Positions 1 to 5,994 of a stretch of DNA of 8,223 bases are shown here, in pieces. The position numbers and the translations under genes were made by a program. The first letter of the stretch is position 1. The number at the start of each line of letters is the position of its first letter. The stretch is from Oscillospiraceae bacterium (lineage in GTDB: Bacteria; Bacillota; Clostridia; Oscillospirales; Oscillospiraceae), in NCBI GenBank assembly GCA_017620315.1, contig JAFZQQ010000342.1, positions 1 through 8,223 on the forward strand, given 5' to 3'. Under the pieces are notes generated by a model. The model was not told where the DNA came from and ran no database searches. It saw only the letters and a list, made by a program, of their open reading frames with translations.

Positions 1-469
1 GGATCACCGCGCCGCGGGCATGGTCTTCAACCTCAAGATAGAGACGGGGGAGACCCAGATGATACGCGCGGTGCTGGAGGGCGTGTGCTTCCATCTGCGC
101 TGGATGCTCGAGTGTCAGGACAAGAAAATAAAGACGGCAAGTGTGCTGCGCTTCGTCGGCGGCGGGGCGCTTTCCGCGGAGACCTGTCAGATACTGGCGG
201 ACGTGACCGGACGCGCGGTGGAGACCGTACCGAACACCAAGGACGTCGGCGCCATCGGCGCGGCGATGCTGGTTGCGGTCGGCAGCGGAAAGTTCCGGGA
301 CCTTGAGTCCGCGGGCTCGCTGATACACCCCAACCGCCGCTATGAGCCGAACGGACGCAACCGCGCGGTCTACGACCGCAATTACCGCGTATTCCGCAGG
401 CTTTACAACAGCAACAGAAAGAACTTTGCGGCGCTCAACGGCGCGGAGGGAGGCGGAGCGAATGACTGA
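1..469 (+). CDS. FGGY-family carbohydrate kinase, C-terminal part (5' end outside window)
   Basis: This is the last 155 residues of an FGGY-family kinase (the family of xylulokinase, ribulokinase, fuculokinase and rhamnulokinase), which transfers phosphate from ATP to a sugar or polyol in the cytoplasm. The frame is open from base 2, so the gene begins to the left of the window. Visible family signatures are the helix RAVLEGVCFHLRWM, the adenosine-binding GGGALS motif at about bases 158-175 followed by CQILADVTGRAV, then DVGAIGAAMLVAVG, and a Tyr-rich tail (YDRNYRVFRRLY) typical of the family's C-terminus. These belong to the second, ATP-binding actin-fold domain. The sugar-binding N-terminal domain is missing from the window, so the substrate cannot be told. 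The stop codon overlaps the start of the aldolase gene by 8 bases, so the two are probably co-translated. Family assignment is firm; the specific kinase is unknown. Confidence 0.9.
   Translation, partial: DHRAAGMVFNLKIETGETQMIRAVLEGVCFHLRWMLECQDKKIKTASVLRFVGGGALSAETCQILADVTGRAVETVPNTKDVGAIGAAMLVAVGSGKFRDLESAGSLIHPNRRYEPNGRNRAVYDRNYRVFRRLYNSNRKNFAALNGAEGGGAND
445..453 (+). promoter_or_regulatory. Ribosome binding site for the class II aldolase gene
   Basis: The purine run GGAGGGAGG lies 8 bases before the ATG at 462, inside the end of the kinase gene. It supports 462 as the start, rather than the in-frame upstream ATG at 342 that would overlap the kinase by more than 120 bases. Confidence 0.7.
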
Positions 470-1445
470 GGAAACCGCGCGCGCACAGGTCGCGGAGACC
501 GGGCGCATGCTGCTGCAGCGGCAGCTCGTTGCGCGTACCTGGGGCAATTTCAGCGCGCTGACGGACGACGAGCATTTCGCAATCACTCCCAGCGGACTGG
601 GTTATGAGGCGATGACGCCGGAGGATGTGGTCGTCTGCAGCCGGCTTGACGGGATCTGCCGCGGCAGGCGCAAGCCCTCGAGCGAGCTCGGCATACACGC
701 GGCGGCCTACGGACTGCTGCCGAACACGGGCTTTGTCATCCACACACATCAGATCTACGCCACGGCGATCGGGCTCACCGGGCCGGAAAGCCTTGCTCTC
801 AGCGAGGCGGAGCGCCGGGAGCTCGGAGGCGTTGAGTGGGCGAAATACGGACTTCCGGGTACAAAGACGCTCAAAAAGCACGTTGCGGACGCGATGGCGA
901 GAGGCGCTCACACGGTTATGATGGTCAATCATGGCGCGCTCATCTGCGGGCGCGACCGCGACGAGGCGATCGGACGCGCGATGCGGCTTGAAGAGCTGTG
1001 CAGCCGCAGCTGCCGGGGCCAGAGCGACGATTCCTCGCATCCCGACACGGAGGTGCTGCTGCAGAGGGTGCGCTCCGGGTATCCCACCGCCGCCGTATGC
1101 GATACGCCCGCGGCGCTTGCCTTTGCCGCGCTTCGCCTTCCGCTGCGCGCGCAGCTTGACGATATGGCGCAGATGATCGGCGCGGAGGCGCCCGCGGCAA
1201 AAGACGAGTTCGAGGCGCTTCGCCTGATCAAACGCTTCAATGCCGTGCTGCTCGACGGCGTGGGCTTCCTTGTGCACGGCAGCGATGACGACGATACCGA
1301 GGCGCTGAAGCTCTTGACGCACAAGGCGGCCGTCGCCGCGCTGCACTGCCGTGCGTCCGGGAAACGCGTCCGGCTGAGCGCGGCGGATATCGCGATCATG
1401 CGGACGTTCTATCTCAAAAAATACTCCGTCAGGAAAAAGGGGTGA
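462..1445 (+). CDS. Class II aldolase/adducin-family protein with extra C-terminal half-domain
   Basis: A 327-residue cytoplasmic protein of the zinc-dependent class II aldolase family, which includes L-fuculose-1-phosphate aldolase, rhamnulose-1-phosphate aldolase and L-ribulose-5-phosphate 4-epimerase. The N-terminal domain (about residues 1-190) is intact: GNFS (28-31) and TPSG (42-45) for phosphate binding, SSE with the likely catalytic Glu75, the zinc ligands His94 and His96 in HTH, and the third zinc ligand His157 in NHG. Classical members are only about 210-230 residues long. Here residues about 200-327 resemble the later part of an aldolase fold (for example VLLDGVGFLVHG, then a helical tail ending near KKYS) but lack the zinc site, so they look like a degenerate second half. 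The start at ATG 462 has a good ribosome binding site and overlaps the kinase stop. Pairing with an FGGY kinase suggests cleavage or epimerisation of the phosphorylated product, but the substrate is not determined. Confidence 0.88.
   Translation: MTEETARAQVAETGRMLLQRQLVARTWGNFSALTDDEHFAITPSGLGYEAMTPEDVVVCSRLDGICRGRRKPSSELGIHAAAYGLLPNTGFVIHTHQIYATAIGLTGPESLALSEAERRELGGVEWAKYGLPGTKTLKKHVADAMARGAHTVMMVNHGALICGRDRDEAIGRAMRLEELCSRSCRGQSDDSSHPDTEVLLQRVRSGYPTAAVCDTPAALAFAALRLPLRAQLDDMAQMIGAEAPAAKDEFEALRLIKRFNAVLLDGVGFLVHGSDDDDTEALKLLTHKAAVAALHCRASGKRVRLSAADIAIMRTFYLKKYSVRKKG
1437..1445 (+). promoter_or_regulatory. Ribosome binding site for the GtrA-family gene
   Basis: AAGGGGTGA matches the extended Shine-Dalgarno AAGGAGGTGA with one base missing. 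It contains the aldolase stop codon and ends 4 bases before the GTG at 1450. It decides for this GTG start, because the first in-frame ATG lies far inside the membrane domain. Confidence 0.7.
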
Positions 1446-1449
1446 GAGC

Positions 1450-1899
1450 GTGGATCAGAACAGAAAAAAAGAAACGCTCAGAGCGATAAAATTCACGCTC
1501 TTTTCCGCAAGCGCCGGCGTGATAGAGCTCGCCTCGTTCGCGCTGCTCAACGAAACGCTGCATCTTCCGTATCATGTGAGCTATATCACGGCGCTCGTGC
1601 TCTCGGTGCTCTGGAACTTTACGCTCAACCGCAAGTTCACCTTCCAGAGCGCGAACAACGTGCCGAAGGCTATGCTGCTTGTTGCGCTGTTCTACTGCGT
1701 GTTCACGCCGCTGACCGGCTGGCTGGAGCATTTCTACACGATGACGCTCGGATGGAACGAATACGTTGCGACGATACTCAACATGGCGCTCAATTTTGTG
1801 ACGGAGTATCTCTATGACCGCTTTGTCGTGTTCCGCGGGAGCATAGACACAAACGACGTTGCAAGGAAGAAGGCCGAAAAAGAGGAGGAACGGAAATGA
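1450..1899 (+). CDS. GtrA-family four-helix membrane protein
   Basis: A 149-residue integral membrane protein of the GtrA family. Members are thought to move polyprenyl-phosphate-linked sugars across the cytoplasmic membrane for modification of O-antigen, teichoic acid, arabinogalactan or other surface glycans. Four hydrophobic segments are visible at about residues 13-34, 40-60, 72-95 and 104-124. The family signature WNFTLNRKFTF follows helix 2 (55-65), and its counterpart LNFVTEYLYDRFVVF lies near the end of helix 4 (about 114-128). The C-terminal tail (about 130-149) is highly charged and presumably cytoplasmic. Translation starts at a GTG 4 bases after the aldolase stop, and the stop overlaps the ATG of the aminotransferase as ATGA. 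No glycosyltransferase is visible in the window, so the carried sugar is unknown. The family call is strong; the transport role rests on family knowledge. Confidence 0.88.
   Translation: MDQNRKKETLRAIKFTLFSASAGVIELASFALLNETLHLPYHVSYITALVLSVLWNFTLNRKFTFQSANNVPKAMLLVALFYCVFTPLTGWLEHFYTMTLGWNEYVATILNMALNFVTEYLYDRFVVFRGSIDTNDVARKKAEKEEERK
1883..1888 (+). promoter_or_regulatory. Ribosome binding site for the aminotransferase gene
   Basis: A perfect AGGAGG sits 7 bases before the ATG at 1896, inside the end of the GtrA-family gene. It makes the N-terminal extension of the aminotransferase credible as truly translated. Confidence 0.8.
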
Positions 1900-3383
1900 A
1901 CAACTGCGGAATAAGCCGCTGGGACGACCCCGCGCAGATCAACGCGAAGCTCAAGGCGCTGACTGACCAGCCCATCTGGGAGGTCACAGACGAGTATTAC
2001 AACAACACCGTTTTGAAGTATTACGACGAGAAATGCAAGGCGTCCCGCGCCGTCTACGAGGAGTCGAAAAACTACATCCCCGGCGGCGTGCAGCACAACC
2101 TTGCCTTCAACAAGCCCTTTCCGATGTGCATGGCGCGCGCGGAGGGCGCGTACCTCTACGACAAGGACGGCAACCGCTACATCGACTTTTTGCAGGCGGG
2201 CGGCCCGACCATCCTCGGCAGCAACTATCAGCCCATACGCGAAAAGGTCATCGAGCTTTTGAACGAGTGCGGTCCGGTGACGGGGCTGCTGCACGAGTCC
2301 GAGCTGATGATAGCCCGCGAGATAAACCGCCATATGCCAAACGTCGAGATGTTCCGCATGCTCGGCAGCGGCACCGAGGCGGTGATGGCGGCGCTTCGGA
2401 TCTCGCGCATCACCACGGGTCACAAGCATATTATAAAAATCGGCGGAGCGTATCACGGCTGGTCGGATCAGATGGTCTACGGCCTCAAAATACCGGGCAG
2501 CCGCGCGCTGCTGGAATCGCATGGCATCCCCGGAGGTGCGTTTGAGCTGACGGACGAGGTCCGCCCGAACGACCTTGAGATGCTTGAGGACGTTTTGAAG
2601 CGCAACCGCATCACCTGCGGCACCGCCGCGGTCATCGTCGAGCCCGTCGGGCCCGAGAGCGGCACGCGTCCGGTCGCGAGGGATTACAACGCGGGGGTCC
2701 GCGCTCTGTGCGACAAATACGGCGCGCTGTTCATCTTCGACGAGGTGGTCACGGGTTTCCGCGTGGCGCTCGGCGGCGCGCAGAGCTATTTCGGCGTCGT
2801 GCCCGACCTGACCGTGTTCGGCAAGATCGTCGCGGGCGGCTATCCCGCGGCGGGCGGCGTCGGCGGCAAGCGTGAGTATGCGCAGCTTATGGCGGCGGGG
2901 CTCGCAACGGGGAAGCACCGCGCCTACGTCGGCGGGACGCTCGCGGCGAACCCGCTCTCCTGCGTCGCGGGTTATACCGCCATCCGCGAGATCGAGCGCA
3001 CCAACGCCTGCGAGATCGCGGGACAGATGGGAGATAAGCTGTGCGACGGGCTCAAGGCGCTGCTTGACAGGTATGGCCTGCCGTTTGTCGCCTACAATCA
3101 GGGCTCGATCGTGCATCTGGAATGCACCGGCGCGATGAGCTTCGACTTCTCGTCGCACAATTTTGCGAAGTCCGCGCTCGGACTTTTGAAGCACAAGAAG
3201 ATGATGTACAGGCGCAAGGACTCGATGGAGCGCATGGGCGCGGCGTATATGGCGAACGGCATCGTGACACTTGCCGGCAGCCGCCTCTACACATCCCTCG
3301 CCGATACCCCGGAGATCATCGACGAGGCGCTGAACCGCTTTGAAGAGGTCTTCCGCCACGTCGCGAAAACCAAAAAAGCATAA
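1896..3383 (+). CDS. Class III PLP-dependent aminotransferase, glutamate-1-semialdehyde aminomutase-like
   Basis: A 495-residue fold-type I, class III aminotransferase that moves an amino group through pyridoxal phosphate. Key positions are all present: GSGTEA (157-162) holding the cofactor phosphate, AYHGW (185-189) stacking on the ring, EP at 249-250, FDEVVTGFR (281-289) with Asp282 contacting the pyridine nitrogen, the Schiff-base Lys310 in VFGKIVAGGYPAAG, and GGTLAANPLS (346-355). The closest family is glutamate-1-semialdehyde 2,1-aminomutase (HemL), but the family landmark PGGV falls at residue 62 instead of near residue 20, so about 45 residues are added at the N-terminus. The HemL-typical NSPVR after PGGV is replaced by QHNLA, and the total is about 70 residues longer than HemL. 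No haem-synthesis neighbours are seen. The sugar-kinase/aldolase/GtrA operon suggests amination of a sugar-derived aldehyde or ketone; the substrate is inferred only. It is the last gene of the operon, followed by a terminator. Confidence 0.88.
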   Translation: MNNCGISRWDDPAQINAKLKALTDQPIWEVTDEYYNNTVLKYYDEKCKASRAVYEESKNYIPGGVQHNLAFNKPFPMCMARAEGAYLYDKDGNRYIDFLQAGGPTILGSNYQPIREKVIELLNECGPVTGLLHESELMIAREINRHMPNVEMFRMLGSGTEAVMAALRISRITTGHKHIIKIGGAYHGWSDQMVYGLKIPGSRALLESHGIPGGAFELTDEVRPNDLEMLEDVLKRNRITCGTAAVIVEPVGPESGTRPVARDYNAGVRALCDKYGALFIFDEVVTGFRVALGGAQSYFGVVPDLTVFGKIVAGGYPAAGGVGGKREYAQLMAAGLATGKHRAYVGGTLAANPLSCVAGYTAIREIERTNACEIAGQMGDKLCDGLKALLDRYGLPFVAYNQGSIVHLECTGAMSFDFSSHNFAKSALGLLKHKKMMYRRKDSMERMGAAYMANGIVTLAGSRLYTSLADTPEIIDEALNRFEEVFRHVAKTKKA

Positions 3384-3415
3384 AAAAACCGGCTGCGACA
3401 GCAGCCGATTTTTTT
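3382..3415. terminator. Bidirectional intrinsic terminator between convergent operons
   Basis: A perfect 7-bp stem, CGGCTGC (3390-3396) and GCAGCCG (3401-3407), closes a GACA loop. Seven A's (3382-3388) precede it and seven T's (3409-3415) follow it. Read on the + strand it ends the kinase-aminotransferase operon; read on the - strand the A-tract becomes the U-tract that ends the SPFH operon. It lies in the 41-base gap between the two convergent stop codons, which supports a shared terminator. Confidence 0.92.
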
Positions 3416-3424
3416 ATGATGTAA

Positions 3425-4621
3425 TTACGGCTTCGCGGTGCCGCAGCCGGGGCAGAAGGCGCCGTCGTTGACCTTGCCGCATTTCGGGCAGGTCCAGGTG
3501 CCGGGCGCCGTGAGGGGTTTGCCGCAGCTCGAGCAGAACGCCGAGCCGGGAGCCACCGGCTTGCCGCAGTGCGGGCAGAACGCGCCGCCCTGAGCACTCT
3601 GCTGCGCCTGCTGCTGCGCGCCCATCTGATAGAGCTGCTGGGCGGTGCCATTGCCCATGTTCTGCACCATGCCGACGCCCATGACCGCGCCGACGGCGCC
3701 GTTCGGATTGTTCGCGGCGTCCTTCATCGCGTCCACGGTGCCGCCGACCATATAGCCGCCGCCGAGGGACGGGTCGCGCAGGGAAGCGGCGCGCTGGAGC
3801 TGCTTGATCATGTCCTGATCCTCTTCGCTCAGCGTCATGCTGGAGATACCGAAGGCGACGATCTCAATGCCGCGTCTGTCGCGCCACTCAGAGGAAAGCT
3901 CGTCGTTGAGCGCCTGAGCAAGCTCCTTGGTGTGGGCGGGGATCGCGCTGTAGCGGATACCCATGTCGGAGATCTTCGCAAGAGCGGGCTGCAGAGCGGT
4001 GAGCAGCTCGGTCTTCATCTGGCTTTCAATGCGGTCGCGGGTGTACTCGCCGTCGAAGTTGCCGCAGACGTTCGTATAGAACAGGATCGGGTTCGTCACG
4101 CGGATGCTGTACTCGCCAAAGCACTTGACCGCGGTGTCGAGATCGAGGCCGATGTTCTTGTCAACGATCCTGAACGGAACGGGGGAAGCCGTGCCGTACT
4201 TGTTGCCGACGAGCTCCTTGGTGTTGAAGTAATAGACGCGCTGGTCGTTGGGAGCCTGACCGCCGAAGGTGAAGCGCTTGCCGAGCTGCGCGAAGACCTC
4301 CTTGATGCTGCTGCTCAGATTGCCTGAGAACAGCGAAGGCTCGGTGGAGCAGTCGTAGGTGTACTCGCCCGGCTCGGCGCAGATATCGACGACCTTGCCC
4401 TGCTCGACGATCGCCATGCACTGACCGTCCGCGACCGCGATAACGGAGCCGTCGGAGATGATGTTGTCGGTGCCCTTGGTGTTGCTGCTGCGGCCGGAGG
4501 TGCGCTTGATGCCCTTTACGGCAAGCACGTCCTCGGGGAGCGCCTCACAGTAAAAGTATTCCTTCCATTGATCCGCCAGAACGCCGCTGACGGTGCCGAG
4601 TGCTGCTGAAATAAGTCCCAT
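3425..4621 (-). CDS. SPFH-domain protein with C-terminal double zinc ribbon (YdjI-like)
   Basis: A 398-residue protein matching the Bacillus YdjI type of SPFH (stomatin/prohibitin/flotillin/HflK) protein. The N-terminus has a short amphipathic stretch (MGLISAALGTVSGVLADQW) in place of a clear transmembrane helix, as expected for a peripheral membrane scaffold. The SPFH region runs to about residue 280, with VADGQCMAIVEQGKVVDI (63-80), EPGEYTYD (83-90) and a helical portion including ISSMTLSEEDQDMIKQLQRA (259-278). A Gly/Asn/Met-rich and then Gln-rich linker (about 285-345) leads to four CxxC knuckles at C349/C352, C363/C366, C378/C381 and C390/C393, forming two zinc ribbons. In Bacillus the family works with YdjG in a membrane-associated complex linked to the PspA-like protein YdjF; that role here is inferred from the adjacent YdjG-like gene. 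The start has AGGAG 10 bases upstream, and the gap to the preceding gene is 34 bases. Confidence 0.88.
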   Translation of the reverse strand: MGLISAALGTVSGVLADQWKEYFYCEALPEDVLAVKGIKRTSGRSSNTKGTDNIISDGSVIAVADGQCMAIVEQGKVVDICAEPGEYTYDCSTEPSLFSGNLSSSIKEVFAQLGKRFTFGGQAPNDQRVYYFNTKELVGNKYGTASPVPFRIVDKNIGLDLDTAVKCFGEYSIRVTNPILFYTNVCGNFDGEYTRDRIESQMKTELLTALQPALAKISDMGIRYSAIPAHTKELAQALNDELSSEWRDRRGIEIVAFGISSMTLSEEDQDMIKQLQRAASLRDPSLGGGYMVGGTVDAMKDAANNPNGAVGAVMGVGMVQNMGNGTAQQLYQMGAQQQAQQSAQGGAFCPHCGKPVAPGSAFCSSCGKPLTAPGTWTCPKCGKVNDGAFCPGCGTAKP

Positions 4622-4631
4622 TTTTTGTGTT

Positions 4632-4636
4632 CTCCT
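4632..4636 (-). promoter_or_regulatory. Ribosome binding site for the SPFH gene
   Basis: On the - strand, AAAGGAGA lies upstream of the ATG at 4621, with a 10-base A-rich spacer after the AGGAG core. It fills part of the 34-base gap; no promoter or terminator is evident in that gap, which fits co-transcription with the gene upstream. Confidence 0.75.
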
Positions 4637-4655
4637 TTCTGATTATGAACTGTTT

Positions 4656-5960
4656 TTACTGGGATTGCTTTTTGGGCTTTTCTCTCTTTTCGGTCTTGCT
4701 GAAAAGGAACAGGTCACGGCTCGCACCCATGCGGACGCTCTGCTCCGAGAGATACTTTTTTGCCTGGCGCTTCTTCGCTATATTGCTCATCGACGCCTTC
4801 ATCGAGCCGGCGCGCAGCCAGCCGATCAGCAGGCCGAGCACCGCTGCAATTGCAGTGCCGACCGGGTGGAAAGTCCTGCCGCCGAACAGAAACACAAGCA
4901 CCGCGAGGATCAGCGCGGCGACCAGAGAGCCGACGGCGAGCTCCTTGTTGTAAGCGCCCTTGTCCACCGGCAGCGAGCCGGCGACCTGACCGGTCTGGCC
5001 GTTCATCGCGAAGCTGTAGGTCTTGCCCTCGAATTTGGTCGAGAGCATCCAGACCGGCAGCATGGCGTACTCGGTTTTGGTGCCGCTGATGCGGATCGCT
5101 TCGCTCTTTTGCGTGATCGTATCATAACCTTCGCGCGCCGCTTCGTCCATCTTGTCGCGGAAGGTGCTCAGCACGCGCTCGCTCGCGCGGGGCTGAGCCT
5201 GCTGGGCGGTCACGTCGAAACGGTCGGCGAGATAGCCGCTGAAGTACGCCGCGTCATAGGCGACGCCCTTCGAGGTGTCATAGGGCTCAAGAGAGTCCAT
5301 CGTGTCGTTGTCCATTTTGGTCGAGGCGTCCACGGGAATGTGGCGGAAGTCCATTTCGCCGCTGCGTACCACGCGGTAGGAGTCGGTTTTCTCATAGGAA
5401 AAGTTCGCGTCATCCCAATACTTGCTCTTCGTGCCCTCAAAGGTCACGGAGCCCGAGGCGTGGCAACTCATCAGCCAGAAGGGCACATAGAGCCCGGTCA
5501 TGTTTTCGATGCGGTTGCCATCGGTAAAGCTGCGAGGAAGAAGTTTTTTGCCGCGGTAGAACTCACGCAGCGCCTGCTGAGCTTTTTTGCGGTCTACGGT
5601 GAACGGAACGACCAGATCCGGCCGGTACATACCGTCGAAGGACTGCGAGATGATCGCGTTGTTTCCGCAGTAGGGGCACTCTGTCGCGGCGGTCTTCTCA
5701 TCCGCCACCATCTCCGCGCCGCAGGAACTGCAGCGGTAGCCGCTCACCTTGCCGTTCTCGTCGGTGATGAGTGTGGGCGATGTGCTCGACCACGTCATGT
5801 CGGAGGAGGCCGCGTCCTCCTTTTCCGCCTCCTGAGCCGCCTTTGCCTGTTCAACGGTGAAGCTTGCGCCGCAGTATTCGCAGGTCAGCTCGCCGGTGCT
5901 TCCGCTGAAGCTGAGCGCCGCGGTACAGCAGGGACATTTGAAGCTGAGAGTGTCTGCCAT
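4656..5960 (-). CDS. Double zinc-ribbon, two-TM membrane protein (YdjG/TFIIB zinc-finger-like)
   Basis: A 434-residue membrane protein resembling Bacillus YdjG. It opens with one zinc ribbon (C9/C12 and C27/C30) and, after an acidic linker, a second one (C77/C80 and C95/C98). A soluble region of mixed alpha/beta character follows (about 110-335), including VPFTVDRKKAQQALREFYRG (118-137), LYVPFWLMSCHASG (157-170) and YAMLPVWMLSTKFEGKTYSF (298-317), which are typical of this family. Two hydrophobic helices at about 341-360 and 365-384 form a hairpin, and the tail is strongly basic (KKRQAKKY, then KTEKREKPKK), presumably cytoplasmic. The start at 5960 is chosen because AGGAG sits 8 bases upstream; a longer in-frame reading to 6011 would overlap the preceding gene and has no such site. 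It lies between the large unknown gene and the SPFH gene with 34-base gaps on both sides. It probably anchors the SPFH partner to the membrane, by analogy with the Bacillus Ydj module. Confidence 0.85.
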   Translation of the reverse strand: MADTLSFKCPCCTAALSFSGSTGELTCEYCGASFTVEQAKAAQEAEKEDAASSDMTWSSTSPTLITDENGKVSGYRCSSCGAEMVADEKTAATECPYCGNNAIISQSFDGMYRPDLVVPFTVDRKKAQQALREFYRGKKLLPRSFTDGNRIENMTGLYVPFWLMSCHASGSVTFEGTKSKYWDDANFSYEKTDSYRVVRSGEMDFRHIPVDASTKMDNDTMDSLEPYDTSKGVAYDAAYFSGYLADRFDVTAQQAQPRASERVLSTFRDKMDEAAREGYDTITQKSEAIRISGTKTEYAMLPVWMLSTKFEGKTYSFAMNGQTGQVAGSLPVDKGAYNKELAVGSLVAALILAVLVFLFGGRTFHPVGTAIAAVLGLLIGWLRAGSMKASMSNIAKKRQAKKYLSEQSVRMGASRDLFLFSKTEKREKPKKQSQ

Positions 5961-5968
5961 CGTATCGT

Positions 5969-5973
5969 CTCCT
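5969..5973 (-). promoter_or_regulatory. Ribosome binding site deciding the start of the zinc-ribbon membrane protein
   Basis: On the - strand, AAAGGAGA has its AGGAG core 8 bases before the ATG at 5960. This fixes the start there and rules out the 17-residue longer in-frame form. Confidence 0.8.
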
Positions 5974-5994
5974 TTGTATGTAAAATGGATGATC

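Noticed and set aside
342..461. A longer aldolase reading starting at the ATG at 342.
   Set aside because: It would overlap the kinase gene by more than 120 bases and add a Thr/Arg-rich stretch unlike the family. The ATG at 462 has a proper ribosome binding site and fits the family N-terminus.
1281..1302. A run of Asp codons in the aldolase C-terminal half (SDDDDTE) as a possible repeat or metal site.
   Set aside because: It is a short acidic loop between a strand and a helix, where related aldolases have a polar loop, with no wider repeat around it.
435..1346. A 303-residue open frame on the - strand opposite the aldolase.
   Set aside because: It is antisense to a gene with intact zinc and catalytic motifs, and its own sequence shows no family features.
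1812..3359. A 515-residue open frame on the - strand opposite the aminotransferase.
   Set aside because: It lies almost entirely antisense to a gene with full catalytic motifs and has an Arg/Ala/His-rich composition with no recognisable domain. Long antisense frames are expected in GC-rich coding DNA.
1896..3383. Naming the aminotransferase hemL (tetrapyrrole synthesis).
   Set aside because: The family resemblance is real, but the N-terminal extension, the altered region after PGGV, the extra length and the sugar-related neighbours argue against that role.
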